Shown: one piece after another, positions 20,158 through 32,202 of the stretch
Position numbering within the stretch: the stretch's first letter is position 1
Layout of the letters: every line of letters starts with the position of its first letter
Assembly (NCBI RefSeq): GCF_964355755.1
Contig: NC_092672.1
Location: forward strand, 18,410,501 to 18,474,500
Source of the DNA: Antedon mediterranea
Lineage: Eukaryota > Echinodermata > Crinoidea > Comatulida > Antedonidae
Length of the DNA stretch: 64,000 nucleotides
Reading direction: 5' to 3'
Notes under the pieces: model-generated
Told to the model about the DNA's origin: nothing
The model's input: only the letters and a program-made list of their open reading frames with translations
Databases searched by the model: none
Position numbers and translations under genes: made by a program

Positions 20158-22101
20158 GTGGTTATTAAGATAGGAAACTTGGATTTCTTATATTGTTATA
20201 GTCTCGATGCGACCATAGAACCATTGAATGAAGAAGGAATATTCTTGGGAAGGTTAGTTAACCATGGAACTAAAAAAGAGGTAAAGCGACACTATGTTGG
20301 CCAAGTGATGAGAATGTCAGCAAGACTGTTAATACAGTTACGGAAAATGACACAGTCAAATGCTTCCATGGATCACTTTATTAGACCACAGCAGTTCGAT
20401 ACTGTTGTTCAAGCAGTACGCCTTGCTGCTGGCAATACTGATTGAAGTAGAGCGACCTTCCGTTGCTCTAAAACTGGGGCATAATTTATCAAAATTAGCA
20501 GCAATAAAAAGGTGTACAGCCCTAAGAACAGGAGATAAGGTGGCAGAACAGGGAGATAAGGTGGCAGAACAGGAAGCCAAGAGTTTCCTTAAGTTAAAAG
20601 AAGCTGAATGGGCTGAACAAATTTCAGCTGAAGTACTTGGCACTATATCGAAACGGAAGTTTAAGCAAGTGACTGAACTGCCAGAGTCGGCCGATTTAAG
20701 CAAATTTACTACATTTCTGATAGAGAATATTAAGGATGCTACGGATGAATTAAAAAAACCATCGGCCAAGACATTCAGAAGATGCTGTCAATTAGTTCTT
20801 GCTCGCCTAACTACTTTCAACAAAAGGAGAACAGGCGAAACCGAGCAACTTAGGTAAGTTATTTATTGCCTTGATGTCATATTCAAATAAATTACAATGT
20901 GAACCTAGCAACTGCTTGGTTACTACCCTAAGAGCATTGAAATTAACGTTAATTGTAATTCATGCACCATTGGATTACAGTACCGTAAAAATCAAAAGTG
21001 TGATGTTGCGTGATAATACAACCCCCTGTTTTTCTATTGTAATTTGCTATTTTAAGCCTCATCTTATATGCAAGAATATACAGTAGTCAATTTTTTACTG
21101 TATGTAAATTTAGTAACTACAATTATTTTTATAGTGTATGAGGAATACTAAACATTTGTTTTTTTAAATGTTTAGATGCTCTTAATTAATTGAGAAAACA
21201 AATCGCTTTTTGGTATACATTAATTTAACACGCTCACTGCCAAGCCAATTGTCAAAGTTCGGTTACATGTGCCAAGCCAAATAGAGGGTGGCTTATATTC
21301 TTCTTTTTATTCGCAAAAATAGAGGCAGTTATATTACCCCCAAACTAGAGGGTGTCATACTATCCATAACAATGTTTGCTATTTGCCAGCGACACAGAGG
21401 GCTGTACTGTACACCAGCTGTACCAATTGTAATTGCACAAACACAATAATCGTCCTACGCATTTTGCACAACACCCTGTTGGACGAGTATACCTTGCTAA
21501 CGTCTTAAATATTGTTGGCAGTTTTAGTATGATATTACAAGATTAATTTTTGTTTTTACCCACTAGCTTGGAGTCTTGCATAAATCGAACCAATTGGGAA
21601 GCATCAAGTATAAGTGACTTAAAAAATTATTTGACTTCACTTGAAAGTCACCTAGGAATTGGACATGATTTTCACACGTGGCAAACGTGGAAGGAACCTA
21701 TTATTATTCCATCAGGGAGCAAGAGAGCATGGACCAGCTAATTGCTTGCCGTAGTGTTTGTGGTGTCCCTGAGGGCAATAAATACTTCTTTGCTTGACCC
21801 GGCTACACAACAAATTTACGGGCATGCGACTGCATTCAAGAACTCGCTGAGGAAGCTGATTTGCAGAAACCACTTAATTCGTAGCACAAAAATGAGAAAA
21901 TACATTGCAACAGTCAGTCAAATTCTTAACCTAAAGGAATCACAGTTAGATTGGTTGGCGGATCATCTTGGACATAGTATCAATGTGCACAGGGACTACT
22001 ATCGTCTCTCAACACCTACCATTGAATTGACAAAAGTTGCTAAACTTTTGATTGCGATCGACAATGGCAACGTTGGAAAATTTGTTGGGAAATCGTCATA
22101 G
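20158..22101 (+). pseudogene. tyrosine-recombinase-like gene, copy 1
   Basis: Exon A (20158-20853; acceptor TTTAG, donor GTAAGT) gives HYVGQVMRMSARLLIQLRKM, FDTVVQAVRLAAGN, PSVALKLGHNLSKLA and TFNKRRTGETEQLR. Exon B (21567-22101) gives MDQLIACRSVCGVPEGNKYF, then MRKYIATVSQILNLKESQL and DWLADHLGHSINVHRDYYRL. This matches a multicopy metazoan family whose C-terminus has the R...HxxH/R...Y layout of tyrosine recombinases; a Crypton-like origin is my inference. An extra A at 20441 shifts the frame in exon A (TGA at once), and exon B needs frame changes around 21735-21890, so it is dead. Copy 2 lacks the extra A. Confidence 0.55.
20854..21566 (+). other. intron of the recombinase-like pseudogene
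   Basis: GT...AG intron of about 0.7 kb between exons A and B, repeated at 25589-26298. No coding content is recognised. Confidence 0.5.
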
Positions 22102-22960
22102 TTGCTCTATTTTAAACATTGAGTTACCTTCATTATTACAGTACTTGGCAAAATAATGTTGTCAAGTATAGTATAGTAGTTATAGACCAGGGGGCTAACA
22201 GGTATATTCTCACAGACTATGCCTATTGAAATATTTTTTTTTATTATCGTAGCAAATGACGAGATAGAAGAAATAGCGGGAACATCGGTCGCTTCTCTGT
22301 AGGACTCAATGATTGGTAATATACCCCTTTTTTAAGTGGCTGTGAACAATTTGTATTTGAAGTTAAATTTTTCTTTCTTTTATTTTCTTTTATTCAATTT
22401 AAACAATGATAACCGGTATCATAGTAATAAACAATAAGGTAATCAAACTAATTTTTTAAAAATATATAGAGATACTTGTACTTAAAAAAAAACAAAGAAG
22501 TGTGAAAGGAGGTCAAATAAGTATGATACTTTAAGCTTCACTCCCTATTGAAGACTGCAGGGGACGACGGTACATGAGAAAAAAAATTTTACATAGCATT
22601 TTTTACAATTTGTAGTGTATATTATCTTTTTTATGATAATAATCATTTTATTGTAGTTTTTCATAGCGAGAGGGCGTTATTTTGAGTATAATATGTTACC
22701 ATTTTAAATTAAACAAATAGACCCTCTTGAAAAATAAATACCCCAAGGCGTTTATTCAAATAAACATGGAATAGTACGCCCATATGCAATACTAATCCTG
22801 TTTCTTTTTCATATGCGTTAATATTTCGTGTTACATAATTCATTTATTATTATGTGATGTACTAGAGATTTTTTTGTACTGTTCTTTGGTTTTCCTTTAC
22901 AATGTGTGTTATATACATATTAATAATCATTATTTACCGTATTATTTATACTCCAAAAAG

Positions 22961-23105
22961 GTAAACTATTTAAGCGCCTTGACGGGATACTGTTTGTCGA
23001 TTATGAGGAAGGTGGCCACCAACAATGTGCTGTCACTTTACAGTTATAAGGGCCGAAAAGGCAAAGCTGCATTTTGCACGACGCAGCTGTGCAGTATAAT
23101 TTTAT
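22961..23105 (+). pseudogene. DUF4806 middle exon, copy 1
   Basis: After the acceptor AAAAAG the frame reads VNYLSALTGYCLSIMRKVAT, then NNVLSLYSYKGRKGKAAFCT and TQLCSII. The 'YS.kGRKGK.AF....LC..I' block is the core signature of DUF4806-type proteins and is what the gene at 13185-18426 lacks between exon b and its last exon. Here it lies downstream of the C-terminal exon, inside the segmental duplication. An A/T-rich tract follows and no clear donor is seen. Confidence 0.5.
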
Positions 23106-23208
23106 TTTTTTATTGATTTACTTATTTAAATTTTATTTCATCATCACCCTACAGTGACCAAACGTCACCCTTAAGGGTTGAAAGTCGTAAAATATAACAT
23201 ATTATATA

Positions 23209-24555
23209 ATAATGTGTGCTAAAGTTGCAATACCTCAGTCCCCTAACTATTTCTATGGGGGTACTTGTCTCTAATAATGTGTGCTAAAGTTGCAATATCT
23301 CAGTCCCATAAGTAATTCTATGTGGGGTACTTGCCTCTAATAATGTGTGCTAAAGTTGCAATATCTCAGTCCCATAAGTAATTCTATGGGGGTACTTGCC
23401 TCTAATAATGTGTGCTAAAGTTGCAATATCTCAGTCCCATAAGTAATTCTATGTGGGGTACTTGTCTCTAATAATGTGTGCTAAAGTTGCAATATCTCAG
23501 TCCCCTAACTATTTCTATGGGGGTACTTGTCTCTAATAATGTGTGCTAAAGTTGCAATATCTCAGTCCCATAAGTAATTCTATGTGGGGTACTTGTCTCT
23601 AATAATGTGTGCTAAAGTTGCAATACCTCAGTCCCCTAACTATTTCTTTGTGGGGTACTTGCCTCTAATAATGTGTGTTAAATTATAATGCAATATCTCA
23701 GTCCCATAAGTAATTCTATGTGGGGTACTTGTCTCTAATAATGTGTGCTAAAGTTGCAATACCTCAGTCCCCTAACTATTTCTTTGTGGGGTACTTGCCT
23801 CTAATAATGTGTGTTAAATTATAATGCAATATCTCAGTCCCATAAGTAATTCTATGTGGGGTACTTGTCTCTAATAATGTGTGCTAAAGTTGCAATATCT
23901 CAGTCCTTTAACTATTTCTTTGTGGGGTACTTGCCTCTAATAATGTGTGTTAAATTATAATGCAATATCTCAGTCCCATAAGTAATTCTATGTGGGGTAC
24001 TTGCCTCTAATAATGTGTGCTAAATTATAATGCAATATCTCAGTCCCATAAGTAATTCTATGTGGGGTACTTGCCTCTAATAATGTGTGCTAAATTATAA
24101 TGCAATATCTCAGTCCCATAAGTAATTCTATGTGGGGTACTTGCCTCTAATAATGTGTGCTAAATTATAATGCAATATCTCAGTCCCATAAGTAATTCTA
24201 TGTGGGGTACTTGCCTCTAATAATGTGTGCTAAATTATAATGCAATGTCTCAGTCCCATAAGTAATTCTATGTGGGGTACTTGCCTCTAATAATGTGTGC
24301 TAAATTATAATGCAATATCTCAGTCCCATAAGTAATTCTATGTGGGGTACTTGTCTCTAATAATGTGTGCTAAATTATAATGCAATATCTCAGTCCCATA
24401 AGTAATTCTATGTGGGGTACTTGCCTCTAATAATGTGTGCTAAATTATAATGCAATATCTCAGTCCCATAAGTAATTCTATGTGGGGTACTTGTCTCTAA
24501 TAATGTGTGCTAAAGTTGCAATGTCTCAGTTCCCTAACTATTGCTATAGGGTACT
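23209..24555 (+). repeat. 66/69-bp satellite array 2
   Basis: About 20 units of the satellite seen at 18933. The first half is mainly 66-bp units; from about 23990 to 24500 it is a homogeneous run of 69-bp units (TTGCCTCTAATAATGTGTGC, then TAAATTATAATGC), showing recent local expansion. Confidence 0.9.
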
Positions 24556-24891
24556 TGCCTCTAATAATGTGTGTTTAATATTGCAATGTCTTTGTCCCAT
24601 AGATAGTTAAATGTAATCAATTGAATTGCAAATTTTTTGTCCCTAAAGTATTGATTAAATTGTTTGTCAAATCTGCAGTGCATAAAAATTTCATTTTTAT
24701 ACATTGATCATTATGAATATCAACCTAATTTCATTTACATTACTTTCAATTTTGGAAATATTCTATGTTTCAAAGTAAGTTATTTCTGCAATTGAAGGTA
24801 AACTTAACAATAATTATACAGTGAAAACAATTCTGTTCCATTCCTTATTCCCTTTAAATGCCAATTTTGGTATTACCGGTAGAAAGTTTAG

Positions 24892-26833
24892 GTGGTTATT
24901 AAGATAGGAAACTTGGATTTCTTATATTGTTATAGTCTCGATGCGACCATAGAACCATTGAATGAAGAAGGATTATTCTTGGGAAGGTTAGTTAACCATG
25001 GAACTAAAAAAGAGGTAAAGCGACACTATGTTGGCCAAGTGATGAGAATGTCAGCAAGACTGTTAATACAGTTACGGAAAATGACACAGTCAAATGCTTC
25101 CATGGATCACTTTATTAGACCACAGCAGTTCGATACTGTTGTTCAAGCAGTACGCCTTGCTGCTGGCAATACTGTTGAAGTAGAGCGACCTTCCGTTGCT
25201 CTAAAACTGGGCATAATTTATCAAAATTAGCAGCAATAAAAAGGTGTACAGCCCTAAGAACAGGAGATAAGGTGGCAGAACAGGGAGATAAGGTGGCAGA
25301 ACAGGAAGCCAAGAGTTTCCTTAAGTTAAAAGAAGCTGAATGGGCTGAACAAATTTCAGCTGAAGTACTTGGCACTATATCGAAACGGAAGTTTAAGCAA
25401 GTGACTGAACTGCCAGAGTCGGCCGATTTAAGCAAATTTACTACATTTCTGATAGAGAATATTAAGGATGCTACGGATGAATTAAAAAAACCATCGGCCA
25501 AGACATTCAGAAGATGCTGTCAATTAGTTCTTGCTCGCCTAACTACTTTCAACAAAAGGAGAACAGGTGAAACCGAGCAACTTAGGTAAGTTATTTATTG
25601 CCTTGATGTCATATTCAAATAAATTACAATGTGAACCTAGCAACTGCTTGGTTACTACCCTAAGAGCATTGAAATTAACGTTAATTGTAATTCATGCACC
25701 ATTGGATTACAGTACCGTAAAAATCAAAAGTGTGATGTTGCGTGATAATACAACCCCCTGTTTTTCGATTGTAATTTGCTATTTTAAGCCTCATCTTATA
25801 TGCAAGAATATACAGTAGTCAATTTTTTACTGTATGTAAATTTAGTAACTACAATTATTTTTATAGTGTATGAGGAATACTAAACATTTGTTTTTTTTAA
25901 TGTTTAGATGCTCTTAATTAATTGAGAAAACAAATCGCTTTTTGGTATACATTAATTTAACACGCTCACTGCCAAGCCAATTGTCAAAGTTCGGTTACAT
26001 GTGCCAAGCCAAATAGAGGGTGGCTTATATTCTTCTTTTTATTCGCAAAAATAGAGGCAGTTATATTACCCCCAAACTAGAGGGTGTCATACTATCCATA
26101 ACAATGTTTGCTATTTGCCAGCGGCACAGAGGGCTGTACTGTACACCAGCTGTACCAATTGTAATCGCACAAACACAATAATCGTCCTACGCATTTTGCA
26201 CAACACCCTGTTGGACGAGTATACCTTGCTAACGTCTTAAATATTGTTGGCAGTTTTAGTATGATATAACAAGATTAATTTTTGTTTTTACCCACTAGCT
26301 TGGAGTCTTGCATAAATCGAACCAATTGGGAAGCATCAAGTATAAGTGACTTAAAAAATTATTTGACTTCACTTGAAAGTCACCTAGGAATTGGACATGA
26401 TTTTCACACGTGGCAAACGTGGAAGGAACCTATTATTATTCCATCAGGGAGCAAGAGAGCATGGACCAGCTAATTGCTTGCCTTAGTGTTTGTGGTGTCC
26501 CTGAGGGCAATAAATACTTCTTTGCTTGACATGGCTACACAACAAATTTACGGGCATGCGACTGCATTCAAGAACTCGCTGAGGAAGCTGATTTGCAGAA
26601 ACCACACTTAATTCGTAGCACAAAAATGAGAAAATACATTGCAACAGTCAGTCAAATTCTTAACCTAAAGGAATTAGTTAGATTGGTTGGCGGATCATCT
26701 TGGACATAGTATCAATGTGCACAGGGACTACTATCGTCTCTCAACACCTACCATTGAATTGACAAAAGTTGCTAAACTTTTGATTGCGGTCGACAATGGC
26801 AACGTTGGAAAATTTGTTGGGAAATCGTCATAG
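24892..26833 (+). pseudogene. tyrosine-recombinase-like gene, copy 2
   Basis: Same two exons as copy 1: A at 24892-25588, B at 26299-26833. Copy 2 does not have the extra A of copy 1 (frame continues NTVEVERPSVALKLG) but has lost one G at about 25209, which shifts the frame a few codons later. Exon B has a 2-nt loss in the segment after NLKE (about 26672) that copy 1 does not have. Each copy therefore carries private lesions, so both decayed after the duplication, or assembly errors differ between them. Confidence 0.55.
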
Positions 26834-27726
26834 TTGCTCTATTTTAAACATTGAGTTACCTTCATTATTACAGTACTTGGCAAAATAATGTTGTCAAGTA
26901 TAGTATAGTAGTTATAGACCAGGGGGCTAACAGGTATATTCTCACAGACTATGCCTATTGAAATATTTTTTTTTATTATCGTAGCAAATGACGAGATAGA
27001 AGAAATAGCGGGAACATCGGTCGCTTCTCTGTAGGACTCAATGATTGGTAATATACCCCTTTTTTAAGTGGCTGTGAACAATTTGTATTTGAAGTTCAAT
27101 TTTTCTTTCTTTTATTTTCTTTTATTCAATTTTTTTTCACACTTCAAAAATAATACAAGTTATATGTGAAACAATGATAACAGGTATCATAGTAATAAAC
27201 AATAAGGTAATCAAACTAATTTAAAAAAAATATATAGAGATACTTGTACTTTTAAAAAAAACAAAGAAGTGTGAAAGGAAGTCAAATAAGTATGATACTT
27301 TAATCTTGACTCCCTATTGAAGACTGCAGGGGACGACGGTACATGAGAAAAAAAAATTTACATAGCATTTTTTACAATTTGTAGTGTATATTATCTTTTT
27401 TATGATAATAATCATTTTATTGTAGTTTTTCATAGCGAGAGGGCGTTATTTTGAGTATAATATGTTACCATTTTAAATTAAACAAATAGACCCGCTTGAA
27501 AAATAAATACCCCAAGGCGTTTATTCAAATAAACATGGAATAGTAGGCCCATATGTAATACTAATCCTGTTTCTTTTTCATATGCGTTAATATTTCGTGT
27601 TACATAATTCATCTATTATGTGATGTACTTGAGACTTTTTTTAACTGTTCTTTAGTGTTCCTTTACAATGTGTGTTATATACATATTAATAATCATTATT
27701 TACCGTATTATTTATACTCCAAAAAG

Positions 27727-27880
27727 GTAAACTATTTAAGCGCCTTGACGGGACACAGGGCAGGTGATACGGTTTGTCGATTATGAGGAAGGTGGCCACC
27801 AACAATGTGCTGTCACTTTACAGTTATAAGGGCCGAAAAGGCAAAGCTGAATTTTGCAAGACGCAGCTGTGCAGTGTAAT
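27727..27880 (+). pseudogene. DUF4806 middle exon, copy 2
   Basis: Repeats 22961-23105 with an additional GACACAGGGCAGGTGATACGG segment region that copy 1 lacks, plus the change to KAEFCKTQLCSVI. The reading frame breaks between LTG and IMRKVA. Confidence 0.45.
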
Positions 27881-28003
27881 TTTATTTTTTTATTTATTTA
27901 TTTATTTTTATTTTTTTTTTAAATTTTATTTCATCATCACCCTACAGTGACCAAACGTCACCCTTAACAGGGTTGAAAGTCGTAAAATATAACATATTAT
28001 ATA

Positions 28004-28399
28004 CAAGCAAAAATCAACAGATAACAAGACAACATTTAAATATTACTGACATTAGACAAAACCTTGTGACGGAAACAAGCAAGGGAATCAAACAAAATAT
28101 CAACAGATCCATCAATTTTACATAATAATAAGTAAGTCTAGTATTAGCCTAATAGGCTTAGTCATTGTCTATGTTGATTACTAGTCTTGTTGAAATTTTA
28201 TAGCAGTTTTAAATGTTACTAGACGCTTAAAACCAAATGTGCTCATGCACATTAGTACTTATGTGTTCGGCGCGCGCATAATGTAAAAGTACTGAACTTT
28301 CTAAATTATAAGTCGTTTATTTACTAACAACAATTTATGTCATAATACAGAATTTTAAAGTTTTAAATGTGTACATTGTGACTAATAACTCTCATTCAA
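28004..28399. other. non-coding spacer
   Basis: AT-rich sequence between the segmental duplication and the next exons. Nothing recognised. Confidence 0.4.
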
Positions 28400-29735
28400 A
28401 TTGTTCATCTTTAGAATCGTGTATGCGAGCTCACCCACAAACGAAGCAATGTGAGATAGAGATTGCTGAAACACTGAAGCACGCTCCCAACAGACCACTT
28501 TGGCTGACAACTTAAAGAAGATCGACGATGAGTTTGAAGCTATAACATTAATGGACACATCTAAGCCATGTAAACAATCCAGGAAAATGAGGCATTTATG
28601 GATACTCACTGTTGTATTGGACACTATCAATTCAGCATAAAAAAGTGTGGGACTGAATAATGTGTGTGTGGTGCCCCAAGAACTCCACCCGACATCTTTA
28701 ATGATCTTTACCATTTGCCATTTCCAGTGCCTCAAAATGATCACTACAAACCCTTTGAGGTAAGAGTAAATTTGAGGTGTACAGTATTCATAACAATAAA
28801 TTCAATGTATGGTTTATTTTAATTCCTTTCCTGCAATTCTTAATTTTTTTTTCTTCTTCTTCTTTTAATCCAGGAAATGTATGGAAAGAAGGATAGTGAA
28901 ATGCATGTACCGTCCAAGATAGACAAAGCCAACAAGCATCATAGTATGCCATTCGCTCCATCAGGACAGAAAGTCCGCAATGTTAATATGGTAGTACAAG
29001 TAGGTGGGTGGAGTGGAGCTGTAGCTTGGTGGTTAACGTGCTTGCCTTCCAATCCCAAGGTCCCGGGTTCAATCCTGACCTAGTGCAGGGTTGTAACTCA
29101 TGACTCTTTCAACTCCACTCCCTAAGCCTCAAATGAGACTTAGTTTATAAATAAGCACGATAAATTATTAAATAGTTTATCCATCCTGTAATTGACGAGT
29201 TACTCGCTGTTGGATGAGTATGAAGAAAAAAAAAAAATAATAATAATTTTCTCCTCTTAGTATATATTTGAATTGAGAGAATAATGGGAGACGTTTGTTC
29301 CCTTGGCTTGAAAACAGCACATTTATATATATATATTTTTTTTTAGTGTGGTGAATGTCTCAAGTGGCGCGTATGTTACACTGCAAAGGTCTTTAAGGTT
29401 GAAAAGAGACAGCAGCTTGAAAGAGCATTAGAGTTGATTTCATATTCATGCGGATCATGTTTCCAAGACATTGAAGATGAAGAAAATGACATCTTTAACA
29501 CAGTTTTTGTTAATGACAAGCTCACATGCAAATGCCCATTGAGGTTCCCTACTACAACACATTTACAGATGTGCTATGTTTCTATTGTGGAAATGAGCAA
29601 GATAACATCGAAATTCCAAATCATTTTCCGATTTGCAATCTGTGCAGGAAACAGGGAAAAGTTGAAAAGAAAAAAGTCAAAAGAGCATTTGCTGGTCAGC
29701 AAGATGACTTTTGTGTTCTATCTTTATCTTTTTAA
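28400..29735 (+). pseudogene. uncharacterised KWR/zinc-binding family, C-terminal exons
   Basis: Three exons. D1 (about 28550-28759) gives CIGHYQFSIKKCGTE, a stop, then CVCGAPRTPPDIFNDLYHLP and NDHYKPFE, donor at 28760. D2 (28874-28999) gives EMYGKKDSEMHVPSKIDKAN and MPFAPSGQKVRNVNMVVQ. D3 (29347-29735) gives CGECLKWRVCYTAKVFKVEK, ISYSCGSCFQDIED, then after a one-base loss at about 29538 (IE)VPYY...DVLCFYCGN and FPICNLCRKQGK. The Cys pairs suggest two or more zinc sites. I recognise this as the C-terminal half of a large, multicopy, functionally uncharacterised metazoan family, probably transposon-related (inference). Stops upstream in D1 and the D3 frameshift make it a pseudogene or an assembly-damaged copy. 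Confidence 0.6.
29006..29250 (+). mobile_element. tRNA-derived SINE
   Basis: Lies in the intron between D2 and D3. The head has an RNA polymerase III A-box (GTAGCTTGGTGGTTAACG, about 29020) and B-box (GGGTTCAATCC, about 29065-29075) about 45 bases apart, as in a tRNA. A short unrelated body (to about 29220) ends in an A-rich tail followed by TAATAATAAT. Target duplications were not resolved. Confidence 0.7.
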
Positions 29736-30805
29736 AAGATGTATTTGTCCTCCAACTAGATTAGGCTATTTGGCAGTTTTAATAAAGTTAATCATTTGCG
29801 AGAAAAAAAACCCCAAAAAATATGTTATCACATTCAATAGAGCGCATCTCCGTTATTTGAGCCCGATTTTTGCAGATATTTTAGTATGTGCTTGCTCAAT
29901 TAATTATCTTTCTTGTGAGTTGTCAACATTTTTATTGTGATGACGTCATCACGCGTAAAAACTTGAATAACCTAGGTCGTGTAATTTCAGCTACACCATA
30001 CATTTGAATATCTTATAGCTCCTCAGAATTAAAGGTGACCTTGAAGATTATAATTTATTATGAAAGCTGATGAAATGTAGATATGAATTCATATCAAAAT
30101 TAAGCCTATCGGATGTTGTGATGTTATCATATGGCCAGTTGAAGTTAAAAAGTAGTTTTTAAATTTCTTTAGTCGAAGTTATACAAATTTCAAAGAGCGC
30201 GCATTGCGCTTCTACGTGTCAAATTCTCTTCCAATCCTTATATTTATTTGCTCAATTCATTATCTTTCGAAATTGTCATCTTCGAGTTTATTTTGATAAT
30301 TCCATCATACCAAAAAATTTGAACTTGATGTGTGTCCCATAATTTCACCTATGCTACACTGTATATAGATATACAGTATATACTGTACATTGTATATGGC
30401 ATATAATAGGCATAACTCAGCACTATAAGCGTATAATAGGATGGCATACATCAACATTTTCCTATCATATGTTAACGTACGTACATGTTTAAAAAAAATT
30501 AATTTCATTAAAATGATAAAAATGATCACCTATAATTCGTCAAAGTGACGAATTAAATTCTAGTTAAATATATATTTTGTAAATGTTGTCATTGAATCGG
30601 TTGAATATTTTGGTTTTAAAGTAAGTTTTTACTTCTTTCAAATATAGGTATCCTGTAGATATTGTCATGAAGGGTGGCAAAGTTTATCACGTACCCGAAG
30701 ACGTTGAATTTAATGTTAGTATGGAGCTTCCATTTATTGCATAAATCATAATTGTTAATAAGGGTATTTTACAGTTAAACAGGGTATTTTACAGTTAAAC
30801 AAAAC
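29736..30805. repeat. two diverged direct repeats and intergenic sequence
   Basis: Segments at about 29844-30010 and 30195-30360 resemble each other (GAGCGC..., TTGCTCAATTMATTATCTTTC, then TAATTTCA...CTAC or CTATGC). They are probably two copies of an old short element. A short exon-like stretch (YPVDIVMKGGKVYHVPEDVE, about 30650-30713, with AG and GT borders) is the only coding hint. Confidence 0.35.
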
Positions 30806-30959
30806 TTTAACCTGAGTTCTTAACCATCCAAATATGTGAACATTGTATAAATCATAATTCTTAATAAGGGTAACTTTCATTTAAACAAAACTTCTAAGTT
30901 CTAACAATTATGATTTATACAATATTCACATTTTTGGATGGTTTAGAACTCAGGTTAAA
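30806..30959. repeat. foldback repeat
   Basis: Two 54-bp arms (30806-30859 and 30906-30959) are near-perfect inverted copies separated by 46 bases; each arm ends with the AACCTGAGTTC word outward. This could form a long hairpin. Confidence 0.7.
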
Positions 30960-31492
30960 AAATGTGAATAGTTTATAGTGAATATAATAGTGTATAATCA
31001 ATGTTAATAATTTATAGCATTTTTTGGGGTTTTTGAATTTAATACATTTTTATTTAAAAAATAAGTTAAACACCATAAATATTTTTTATCATCTGAAGAT
31101 ATCTATATAAATAAATAGTGTAAGATTATTGTGTAGGTACACAGCATTAGGTTTTTTATTTGAAGTAAACATTAAAAACAATGTGAAAGGATAGGCCTAA
31201 ACCATGGTAGAAAAGAAATATCATTATTGGGTTTTACAACTGCAAATCAATTTTTTTTTTATACTTAGTAGTTATAGTGGTACTGTATATTGAATAAAAG
31301 TATACGGTCGTTGAATGGATGATATTGCATTTGTTATTTTTGTTGTTTAATATACTAGCCAATTTGTCAATACTATTAAGAAATCTTACTAGGAATTGCT
31401 ACTGCTATTTTTTGTTTGTGATATCAGTGGGTGCTGGCAATGCTGGCAAGGAGAGAAAGCAAAGGTGTTATCAAGATTGTTTACGTAATCTA

Positions 31493-32202
31493 ATGTCGCC
31501 CTCTATGATGGGTGTTTCTAAGGCTTAGACCATACAGAGAGAAAACCGCACGCGCAAAAGCCAAGAAAAGCCCTACAAAATGGTAGTGTGCATAAAATAC
31601 AACTCAAAATCGTACAAATTGAATGATATACACTGTAGACTAAATTTATTTACAAAATCTATAAACACACTTCGGATTTAGTCTTTAGATTTTCAAAAAC
31701 AAAGCATGATTTGACTTAACTTTGCGTTTTCGTCATTTAAGTTTATACTGAAGTGATTTAGGATAAAAATGTTATTTACTCGACTACGGTAATTTTACTG
31801 AATAGATTTTATTGAATCCTTTGTCGTGAGCTTATTTTAAGTATACTTTATAGTACCTAATATTATCAATATTCTTAAAAATATCATTTTTGTATTATTT
31901 AAAATGATCAAGATTAACCATAGTCAATTTACTTTCTATACTATGGATTAACGTATTCACAATTATTGTAAGGAGTAAATGAGTTGGATCAAAAATCGAA
32001 AGACTAAAATTAACATATTTTTATAGGTTCTGTAAGTAAATGCGATGTTATCATTGATTGATTGTACAATTTTTAGTTGTATTTTGTGCACACTATCATT
32101 TCGTAGGGTCTTCCTTGGCTTTTGTGCACGCAGTCTTCTCTCTGTTATGGTCTTAGCTCGGTCCTCTTAGCTCTAGAAACACCCATCAGTAGAGGGCGAC
32201 AT
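31493..32202. mobile_element. MITE with about 150-bp inverted ends
   Basis: The left end ATGTCGCCCTCTATGATGGG and the right end (its inverse, ACTGATGGG variant) remain alignable for about 150 bp inward, including AAAAGCCAAG and GTGTGCA words. Both ends are flanked by TA, compatible with a 2-bp duplication as made by Tc1/mariner-type transposases. The centre (31700-32020) is AT-rich and non-coding. Confidence 0.55.

Larger units (their letters stand above)
19516..23208 (+). repeat. segmental duplication, copy 1
   Basis: Repeats with few differences at 24560-28003. It holds the tyrosine-recombinase-like pseudogene and a DUF4806 middle exon. Copy 1 differs by carrying about 400 bp (19711-20125) that starts TGGGTCATTCCATGTCAAAT, where copy 2 has unrelated sequence. 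It ends at ATTATATA, directly joined to satellite array 2. Confidence 0.85.
24560..28003 (+). repeat. segmental duplication, copy 2
   Basis: Second copy of the 19516-23208 unit; it has unique sequence after ATTATATA at 28003. It lacks the GGGTCATTCCAT-type end present in copy 1 and has an expanded T-rich tract at about 27880-27920. Confidence 0.85.

Noticed and set aside
18933-24555. Regular repeats that could suggest a CRISPR array
   Set aside because: Whole units are repeated with no unique spacers, and the genome is eukaryotic; these are satellites.
28382-28744. A 120-codon open frame on the - strand
   Set aside because: It lies antisense to the recognisable exon D1 (HYQFSIKKCG..., HYKPFE) and shows no motif of its own.
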